From Anisus vortex (lineage: Eukaryota > Mollusca > Gastropoda > Planorbidae), in assembly GCA_949126835.1 (NCBI GenBank), contig OX421500.1, forward strand, positions 32,842,141 to 32,906,140: a stretch of 64,000 nt of DNA. Reading direction: 5' to 3'. Under the pieces are notes generated by a model that saw nothing but the letters and a program-made list of their open reading frames with translations, searched no databases and was not told the origin of the DNA. Shown in pieces: positions 62,401-64,000 of the stretch (positions are counted from its first letter, which is position 1; every line of letters begins with the position of its first letter). A program made the position numbers and the translations under genes.

Positions 62401-64000
62401 ATGTAGTCTATAAATATTTTTTTAAGCTAGATTGAATAATAATTATTATATAATTAATTGTTCAACCTATCAAAAAAGATGGATACATTAATGAAATAGT
62501 TTTTTATAATAATATTAATAATTGCAAAGTATCTAATACCTTTGAAGTTTTAAGCAAATAAACTGACAAATTAACTGGTTATATACATTATAATGCTGCA
62601 TATATATATAACTAGTCTTTGGCTTTAACAGAAACCCCTTTGCCCAGTAGTGAAACTAGAGGAGAGGTGGAGATCACCCCAGGCACTAGTTTGGATAGGC
62701 ACCAAACTGACATTTACTTATTTTCTATCAATATTACTTACTAAATAATGAATTCTAAATAGACACCTATTTCAACCCCTTCCCCCACCCAGGAGCCATT
62801 TTCCCTAGTTATGTTACTGCCTTTGCCAAAGAGGCGTTGATAAATTGGAATTTTAGCTTAGTATGACAAAATTCATTACAAATAAACAATTTCTGTAAAT
62901 AAAAGTTTTATCAGAAAATATTTTACTTTAAATATACAAAGTATCCTTCACTGGCTTGTAATAACCAAGAGCATTCAAAGCTGTCATAATAATTAGGATA
63001 GGTGGGACTTTTGATGACACCAGTAGAATTCATCAGAATAAAGTTGCAATCTGAAAAAATAAAGTTGGCAGCGCTATACAAATATAATAATTATTATTAT
63101 CTATATTTTAAATAGGAGAAGCAATCAAAGAGAAAAATCAACAACTAAAAAATGAATAGAGTTTGGTAAGGGCTTTAAAAAAAAGGAAATTATTTAAAAT
63201 ATCAACAATAAACACTGTTTTACATCTGTATTAAAAATTACCTCTTACTACACAGCTTCCATAGAGTCCCATTTCATAATTCTCAATACATTGACATGAA
63301 TAGCTTCCAGGTGTGTTTACACATATTGATTTAAAACCACACACAATGCCATATGTGTTGCATTCATCAACATCAACAGAACAATCATCAGAGGTCCAAC
63401 CAGGAAGACAAGTGCAGTTTCCATCTCTTGAATGGCAATATGCAGTGTTCTCTTTAACACAGGGACAGTCAAATTTACACTGCTCCCCATAGGTGAAGTT
63501 ATAGCAATCTGATATGAAGTTGGGCACCACAATATTATTTTGTCAATACACAGAAATAGAAAAAGTTGTGAGAAGCTCAATAAGACAAGAAATTTTTTTA
63601 TTTTTTTTTAACAATGCTGTAGCATGAGCTGAAAATAAATCATACTTTTACTTCCATAAATCTTATGTAAAAAAAAAAATTATATCTAAAATAAGTTAGT
63701 AAAAATATACTTAAATAAGAAAACTATTCTTTGACTTTTCAAAGTATTGCAAGTTGATTAAGTTGGATATTTGTTTTCAAATTGTGCAAAAATCTAAAAA
63801 TGTTGCATTAGATATATTCCAGTAACTGCTATCATCATATGTACTAATCCCTTTTGATACAATCCTATGTCGACCATTAAATATCTTACCTATGCAAATA
63901 TCTCCAACTAGTTGCATTCCAGTTGGACAATAGCAATTGTGGAATGTTGATGAATTTTTATGGATACATAGGTGAGAGCAATTGTTTTGTAAACAAGAAG
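35327..64000 (-). CDS. Unit B: mucin-like CUB-PTS-NIDO-AMOP-vWD-EGF protein, 33 exons, 5' end outside window
   Basis: Tandem paralogue of unit A. About 1,925 residues are visible: EGF, laminin-EGF plus EGF, CUB (two exons), PTS mucin segment, NIDO, AMOP, vWD with GDPH, cadherin-like repeat, Cys-rich segment and 14 exons of EGF type. From the 18-nt microexon at 59738 onward it is collinear with unit A exon by exon with the same phases. It differs upstream by a CUB domain in place of SEA and the giant PTS exon. The 5' end lies beyond 64000; the 3' end is unclear, because exon 35327-35449 ends in a good phase-1 donor and could splice onward into the unit A exons. The vWD region is split by a gypsy element in one intron and has a splice-donor minisatellite in another. 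Confidence 0.85.
35562..35687 (-). CDS. Unit B exon 32: calcium-binding EGF
   Basis: 126 bp, phase 1-1, starts DIDEC. Paralogue of 300-425. Confidence 0.88.
35966..36106 (-). CDS. Unit B exon 31: EGF domain
   Basis: 141 bp, phase 1-1, [10 protein letters not shown] start. Paralogue of 673-813. Confidence 0.87.
36245..36592 (+). mobile_element. LINE 3' relic
   Basis: Plus-strand pieces read [25 protein letters not shown] and [14 protein letters not shown] across frames, ending in an ATGATGATG run. Typical LINE C-terminus, 5' truncated. It lies in the intron next to exon 36600-36710. Confidence 0.65.
36600..36710 (-). CDS. Unit B exon 30: laminin-type EGF
   Basis: 111 bp, phase 1-1. Paralogue of 929-1039. 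A LINE 3' relic ends just downstream of its donor. Confidence 0.85.
36909..37040 (-). CDS. Unit B exon 29: calcium-binding EGF
   Basis: 132 bp, phase 1-1, starts DINEC; essentially the same sequence as 1756-1887. Confidence 0.88.
37141..37269 (-). CDS. Unit B exon 28: EGF domain
   Basis: 129 bp, phase 1-1, AKDVCKDF start. Paralogue of 1990-2118 with very high identity. Confidence 0.86.
37270..37844. other. Intron: nothing seen
   Basis: AT-rich, several TATATA tracts, no element recognised. Confidence 0.45.
37845..37970 (-). CDS. Unit B exon 27: calcium-binding EGF
   Basis: 126 bp, phase 1-1, starts DIDEC, six cysteines. Paralogue of 2362-2487. Confidence 0.86.
38151..38282 (-). CDS. Unit B exon 26: calcium-binding EGF
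   Basis: 132 bp, phase 1-1, starts DIDEC, donor GTATGT. Paralogue in position of 3003-3134, more diverged than neighbours. Confidence 0.84.
38365..38628 (-). mobile_element. tRNA-derived SINE, second family, near complete
   Basis: Minus orientation. Head at the high end with box A-like TGGCCGAGCAGCAGCGC and box B GGGTTCAAATCC, then a body of about 200 bp ending ATACTTTACTTC. Relatives lie at 22380-22575, 44725-44858 and 50860-51075. It is absent from the paralogous unit A intron. Confidence 0.75.
38677..38928 (-). CDS. Unit B exon 25: laminin-type EGF plus calcium-binding EGF
   Basis: 252 bp, phase 1-1. Same two-domain exon as 3862-4107; the first half is almost identical. Confidence 0.88.
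39078..39200 (-). CDS. Unit B exon 24: calcium-binding EGF
   Basis: 123 bp, phase 1-1, starts DIDEC. Paralogue of 4260-4382 with few differences. Confidence 0.86.
39201..39904. repeat. Intron with short tandem repeats at about 39395-39575
   Basis: The words GATGACAGTATCATATATCA and ATGATGAGTTTCATAT recur several times with small changes. No other feature is seen. Confidence 0.55.
39905..40030 (-). CDS. Unit B exon 23: EGF domain
   Basis: 126 bp, phase 1-1, [10 protein letters not shown] start without the calcium motif. Paralogue of 6328-6453. Confidence 0.85.
40415..40534 (-). CDS. Unit B exon 22: calcium-binding EGF
   Basis: 120 bp, phase 1-1, starts DINEC, six cysteines. Paralogue of 6884-7003. 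Confidence 0.86.
40615..41088. mobile_element. 474-bp Tigger/pogo-like MITE
   Basis: Ends CAATGGTATATCGGGTTA and, as reverse complement, CAGTGGTACATCAGGTTA, with TA on both sides (40613-40614, 41089-41090). These ends resemble Tigger/mariner elements. The internal minus-strand open frame has no transposase motif. The matching unit A intron is only 131 bp, so the insertion post-dates the duplication. Confidence 0.72.
41206..41328 (-). CDS. Unit B exon 21: calcium-binding EGF
   Basis: 123 bp, phase 1-1, starts DINEC. Paralogue of 7135-7257. Contains one internal Met but no long frame of its own. Confidence 0.85.
41660..41821 (-). CDS. Unit B exon 20: Cys-rich segment
   Basis: 162 bp, phase 1-1, donor GTAAGT (GC in unit A). 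Paralogue of 7584-7745. Confidence 0.84.
41822..42364. other. Intron: nothing seen
   Basis: AT-rich intron, no element recognised. Confidence 0.45.
42365..42528 (-). CDS. Unit B exon 19: cadherin-like end plus EGF-type segment
   Basis: 164 bp, phase 2 to 1, [11 protein letters not shown] then [11 protein letters not shown]. Paralogue of 8480-8643. Confidence 0.86.
42629..42845 (-). CDS. Unit B exon 18: cadherin-like repeat, part 1
   Basis: 217 bp, phase 1 to 2, LPVLN... [11 protein letters not shown]... SSNGTITY. Paralogue of 9076-9289, one codon longer. Confidence 0.86.
42981..43229 (-). CDS. Unit B exon 17: post-vWD domain
   Basis: 249 bp, phase 1-1, [11 protein letters not shown] then [12 protein letters not shown]. 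Paralogue of 9424-9672. Confidence 0.87.
43379..43582 (-). CDS. Unit B exon 16: vWD domain, C-terminal part
   Basis: 204 bp, phase 1-1, [14 protein letters not shown]. Nearly identical to 9782-9985. Confidence 0.9.
43790..44197 (-). repeat. 51-bp minisatellite, 8 copies, each with a 5' splice site
   Basis: Eight units of 51 bp, nearly identical, each containing the last bases of vWD exon 15, a splice donor and about 33 bp of intron start. Donor edges lie at 44180, 44129, 44078, 44027, 43976, 43925, 43874 and 43823. Hexamers are GTAAGC (five times), GTAAGA (twice) and GTAAGG. The frame is open through all units ([17 protein letters not shown] with small changes) and ends in a stop beyond the last. 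51 is divisible by 3, so any donor keeps frame with exon 43379-43582. Unit A has one copy. Confidence 0.88.
44180..44320 (-). CDS. Unit B exon 15: vWD domain with repeated splice donor
   Basis: 141 bp to the first donor, phase 1-1, ending RLVASFTTG, matching unit A exon 24. Downstream, seven more in-frame copies of the same exon edge follow, so the exon could end at 44129, 44078, 44027, 43976, 43925, 43874 or 43823, each step adding 17 residues. Confidence 0.85.
44465..44591 (-). CDS. Unit B exon 14: vWD domain
   Basis: 127 bp, phase 0 to 1, [12 protein letters not shown] and [10 protein letters not shown]. Paralogue of 10589-10712. It resumes the reading frame across the gypsy-bearing intron. 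Confidence 0.85.
44725..44858 (+). mobile_element. SINE head, second family
   Basis: Plus orientation, box A-like TGGCAGAGCGGGAGCAC and box B GGGTTCGAGTCC, preceded by a G run. The body is cut at the gypsy LTR starting at 44859. Same family as 38365-38628. Confidence 0.7.
44859..45326 (-). repeat. Probable 3' LTR of the gypsy element
   Basis: 468 bp beginning TGTGTCAGTG and ending GTGTTGAACA on the minus strand (TG...CA). It is directly preceded by a polypurine tract, GCAAGGGGGG. No second LTR is in the window, so the borders are inferred. Confidence 0.65.
45431..45865 (+). mobile_element. Small non-autonomous element with tRNA-like core, nested in gypsy 3' region
   Basis: Starts TCTATATATATAAAAAGAC and ends near a CCCGGGCAACGCCGGG hairpin (45841-45856), both Helitron-like. 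An 11-bp direct repeat tacatagatta flanks it (45420-45430, 45866-45876), which Helitrons do not make. In the middle (about 45562-45632) is a tRNA-like stretch with TAGCTTAGTGGTAAACG and GGGTTCGATTC. It may be a SINE or a Helitron-type element. Confidence 0.5.
45989..47389 (-). CDS. Reverse transcriptase and RNase H region of gypsy pol
   Basis: About 466 residues; the open frame extends 27 codons further upstream to the integrase stop. Motifs: [31 protein letters not shown] (catalytic Asp pair), FLGHKF, and RNase H with [33 protein letters not shown] and the terminal [11 protein letters not shown]. No frameshift. Ty3/gypsy type by sequence. Confidence 0.87.
   Translation of the reverse strand: MKEILKKFEKVISDKPGHTETIEHCIELNDETHFRANVYQVPQMQKANVEKELDTLLKEGLICKSISQISSPMVIVKKKDNSIRLCCDYRKLNAVTKIDQEGLANIEDIVNEIGKGKIFSTLDLTRGFWQIPMQEQSKQYTAFTTDQGLYEWNVMPFGLINSTATFTKMMRKIIPRHPNIVHYVDDICIFTETWEQHLKVLEELLAILAEHNLTISPQKMKLAQNEIEFLGHKFKDQAIQPIDRMQEKMLNIKKPETKKQVRALLGLFGYYRDFIENYSQIVKPLVNLTRKGQSNTKINWTSECEKAMQNLKILFSKEPILTTISAKDTIILATDATRQGLGACLMKHCLEENSNMSNKKEKKIMGIYKPALYISRSLTKAEEKYSVIELEGLAIVWAVTKLRRYLLGRKFTIFTDHKPLINFNVSNVNNNRINKFAMKLSDYQFNIQSIKGTDNHRPDILSRLAM
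47471..48814 (-). CDS. Integrase region of gypsy pol
   Basis: 447 residues to a TGA. Contains an HHCC zinc-binding region ([17 protein letters not shown]... CCNSCL), the catalytic triad contexts [16 protein letters not shown] and [10 protein letters not shown], and a GPY/F-type module ([10 protein letters not shown]). All key residues are present. The stop is in frame with the RT block downstream, so it is probably a point mutation or a recoded stop within one pol frame. The start used is only the 5' limit of the truncated copy. Confidence 0.85.
   Translation of the reverse strand: MLQAEQKKDDYINKLLENKTNTKEGEFKQNKGIEIKNGIVIRFIIDAQMHNREEQIIVPKTLVNTIIVAGHSKPLSGHLGTDKTYHTVKRNFWWKGMKRDIQHHIKECCNSCLRKNKNTSTHIAPIQEFNVIGIPFHKVAIDIIGPMTMTKTNKNRFALVIIDLATKWVEVIPLKDITSERICTALLSVFTKYGFPMDLLSDNGTQFVSNLTKAFHELLEITQIFSTRYHPQSNGCVERFNQTIKLMIQKCCIYKPKEWDVYLPMLLFAYRNAIHQTTNYSPFELMFGRQANSPLDNFKNTILDNDDIEYNTEEYIEDLKSQLGYVNKIANENLKMSGQKQREIKNKHRYLRTLKPNDLVLVFSPTPTNSNKEWHGPYTVKKRINTVSYEISVKDSIRKFHINDLRKYSVTAENINKIEHNVMSENSSEDYVVIKLNDDTNVSQVQN
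48922..49031 (-). CDS. Unit B exon 13: vWD start with GDPH and GC donor
   Basis: 110 bp, phase 1 to 0, [11 protein letters not shown]. The downstream intron begins GCAAGT, as in unit A, and contains the gypsy element, whose truncated end lies about 100 bp away. One codon shorter than unit A exon 22. Confidence 0.87.
49304..49565 (-). CDS. Unit B exon 12: AMOP domain end and linker
   Basis: 262 bp, phase 0 to 1. Starts LCCYYF, ends with the [13 protein letters not shown] cluster. Paralogue of 11217-11478. Confidence 0.88.
49566..50118. other. Intron: nothing seen
   Basis: AT-rich intron; no element recognised. Confidence 0.45.
50119..50384 (-). CDS. Unit B exon 11: AMOP domain, part 1
   Basis: 266 bp, phase 1 to 0, [15 protein letters not shown] and CYAIST. 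Paralogue of 11829-12094 with very high identity. Confidence 0.9.
50549..50756 (-). CDS. Unit B exon 10: NIDO/AMOP linker
   Basis: 208 bp, phase 0 to 1, [19 protein letters not shown]. Paralogue of 12216-12423. The 4.4-kb intron upstream of it is full of LINEs. Confidence 0.87.
50860..51075 (+). mobile_element. Degenerate SINE, second family
   Basis: Box B-like GGGTTTAAATCC and the body words ATTAGTTGGGGAAAGTAAAG match the SINE at 38365-38628. It lies just upstream of the CR1/L2-like LINE. Confidence 0.55.
51105..52578 (+). mobile_element. CR1/L2-like LINE, 5'-truncated
   Basis: Plus strand, GC-richer than its surroundings. Reverse transcriptase begins inside [18 protein letters not shown], then [26 protein letters not shown] and FADDTQLL, with the CR1/L2-type C-terminus [20 protein letters not shown] and [12 protein letters not shown]. 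One base is missing near 51510, shifting frame between 51112-51510 and 51555-52451. The 3' end is GCGCATAGAACTG... GCGCTATATAATC with ATT repeats. Confidence 0.84.
52858..54715 (+). mobile_element. Jockey/CR1-group LINE, 5'-truncated
   Basis: Plus strand. Reverse transcriptase 53058-54572 with [63 protein letters not shown] and [12 protein letters not shown]. The linker before it continues upstream in another frame, with a shift near 53100. A TAA replaces Glu in WNGLP-QT. The 3' tail has ATAATCTTCT, GAAGGAGCGTCTG and GATAA repeats. Clade within jockey/CR1 not settled. Confidence 0.85.
54770..55217 (-). repeat. 224-bp tandem duplication of exon 9 edge and intron
   Basis: Segments ending at 54993 and 55217 are nearly identical with an offset of 224 bp. 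Each contains the last 72 bp of the NIDO exon, the donor and intron start. In the copy nearer exon 10 the donor GTGAG has become GGGAG (base 54920). Thus the downstream partial exon is probably silent. Confidence 0.85.
55146..55298 (-). CDS. Unit B exon 9: NIDO domain, end
   Basis: 153 bp, phase 0-0, donor GTGAGT. Its last 72 bp, donor and adjoining intron are duplicated 224 bp downstream, where the donor GT has become GG. Paralogue of 12623-12775. Confidence 0.87.
55500..55730 (-). CDS. Unit B exon 8: NIDO domain, middle
   Basis: 231 bp, phase 0-0, with [13 protein letters not shown]. Paralogue of 16293-16523. Confidence 0.88.
55731..57210. other. Intron with dense CTATAG and AGGCCTA words
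   Basis: From about 56550 to 57180 palindromic words such as CTATAG, TAGGCCTA and TATAGGC are packed far above the local background. No coding frame or element ends are seen. The first part is ordinary AT-rich intron. Confidence 0.5.
57211..57335 (-). CDS. Unit B exon 7: NIDO domain start
   Basis: 125 bp, phase 1 to 0. Starts LYSYG, includes [10 protein letters not shown]. Paralogue of 17697-17821. Confidence 0.87.
58305..58640 (+). mobile_element. LINE 3' relic
   Basis: Plus-strand reading [15 protein letters not shown], then [26 protein letters not shown] and [12 protein letters not shown], ending in CATCATCATCATTAT. Typical C-terminal end of CFDP2/RTE-like LINE proteins, decayed. Confidence 0.6.
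59134..59200 (+). repeat. 14-bp minisatellite
   Basis: The unit GACGAGTTCAAGAA is repeated about four times in perfect tandem. The open frame over it is an effect of the repeat, not a gene. Confidence 0.8.
59590..59665 (+). repeat. GA-rich microsatellite
   Basis: GAGA runs with GACAGAGAGA and AAGAGAGAGA variants. Confidence 0.85.
59738..59755 (-). CDS. Unit B exon 6: 18-nt microexon
   Basis: Eighteen bases between GTTTCAG and GTAAGG, phase 1-1, encoding QLLQK plus split codons. Same position and length as 18321-18338. Confidence 0.75.
60032..60703 (-). CDS. Unit B exon 5: mucin PTS exon
   Basis: 672 bp (224 codons), phase 1-1, Thr/Ser-rich with degenerate repeats and N-glycosylation sequons. 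Acceptor CTTTCAG, donor GTAAGT. Paralogue of 18878-19528. Plus-strand open frames here are shadows. Confidence 0.84.
60704..61926. other. Intron: pyrimidine-rich near its 3' half
   Basis: AT-rich intron between CUB exon 4 and the PTS exon. From about 61590 to 61830 the plus strand is C/T-rich (CTCTCTC tracts). No element recognised. Confidence 0.45.
61927..62126 (-). CDS. Unit B exon 4: CUB domain, part 2
   Basis: 200 bp, phase 2 to 1. Contains [18 protein letters not shown] and LGSYC, the conserved CUB second half. Donor GTGAGA. Joined in frame to the PTS exon. Confidence 0.85.
62645..62819. mobile_element. 175-bp hAT-type MITE with perfect 8-bp duplication
   Basis: The perfect duplication cctttgcc flanks it at 62637-62644 and 62820-62827. 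Ends CAGTAGTGAAACTAGAG and, as reverse complement, CAGTAACATAACTAGGG are imperfect inverted repeats. No coding frame. It lies in the intron between the two CUB exons. Confidence 0.78.
62927..63050 (-). CDS. Unit B exon 3: CUB domain, part 1
   Basis: 124 bp, phase 1 to 2. Encodes CNF... [19 protein letters not shown], the classic CUB start. Donor GTAAAA. No counterpart is visible in unit A. Confidence 0.85.
63242..63508 (-). CDS. Unit B exon 2: laminin-type EGF plus calcium-binding EGF
   Basis: 267 bp, phase 1-1. Laminin-type repeat (CKFDCPC... GWTSDDC) then an EGF domain starting DVDEC. Same build as unit A exons 3 to 6. Confidence 0.87.
63509..63889. other. Intron: nothing seen
   Basis: AT-rich intron between EGF exons. 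Confidence 0.45.
63890..64000 (-). CDS. Unit B exon 1 in window: EGF domain, partial
   Basis: Open from the window edge to a GTAAGA donor, phase 1 end. Cysteine pattern of an EGF domain ([14 protein letters not shown]). Resembles unit A exon 1. Confidence 0.78.

Overview
The window is nuclear DNA from an animal. It is AT-rich and intron-dense, and full of LINEs, tRNA-derived SINEs, MITEs and LTR-element remains. The gene type (NIDO-AMOP-vWD-EGF mucin-like proteins) and the repeat style suggest a lophotrochozoan, most likely a gastropod mollusc. That placement is inference, because no marker gene is present.

All host coding sequence I can support lies on the minus strand. It forms two long multi-exon units, so the 5' end of each is at the high coordinate. 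Unit B has 33 exons, from beyond 64000 down to 35327. It encodes EGF, laminin-EGF/EGF, CUB, a Thr/Ser-rich mucin (PTS) segment, NIDO, AMOP, vWD (with GDPH), a cadherin-like repeat, a Cys-rich segment and an EGF array. Unit A has 42 exons, from 33986 down to below 1. It encodes two EGF exons, four laminin-EGF/EGF exons, a very large PTS exon (28537-31035, 833 codons), a SEA domain over three exons, an EGF-like exon, a second PTS segment, and then the same NIDO-AMOP-vWD-cadherin-like-EGF series. I set exon limits from GT/GC...AG sites, reading-frame continuity and comparison of the two units; every junction keeps frame. From the 18-nt microexon before NIDO to the end of the window the units are collinear exon for exon, so they arose by tandem duplication. 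Upstream they differ: A has SEA plus a giant PTS exon, B has CUB. The phase-1 introns there allow module exchange. Whether A and B are two genes or one giant gene cannot be settled here: the 33987-35326 gap shows no convincing terminal or first exon, and phases would allow read-through.

Introns carry most of the mobile DNA, almost all inserted after the duplication because the paralogous intron is short. In A: a hAT-like relic with a nested LINE and a SINE nested in that (4462-6234); a full-length but broken RTE-like LINE with a 12-bp target-site duplication (12936-16100); a SINE whose tail almost touches a splice donor (19999-20181); LINE relics; a Helitron-like element (24734-26697); and a TA-flanked MITE (27305-27907). 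In B: a Tigger-like MITE (40615-41088); a 5'-truncated Ty3/gypsy element with integrase upstream of reverse transcriptase (44859-48815); CR1/L2-like and jockey/CR1-group LINEs (51105-54715); a 224-bp tandem duplication of an exon end; and a small hAT MITE with a perfect 8-bp duplication (62645-62819).

The observations most worth following up are an eightfold 51-bp minisatellite that multiplies the 5' splice site of a vWD exon in frame (43790-44197), the integrase-before-RT order of the gypsy element, one SINE head joined to two unrelated LINE tails, and a mucin exon whose open reading is on the strand opposite to the long Leu-rich open frames.
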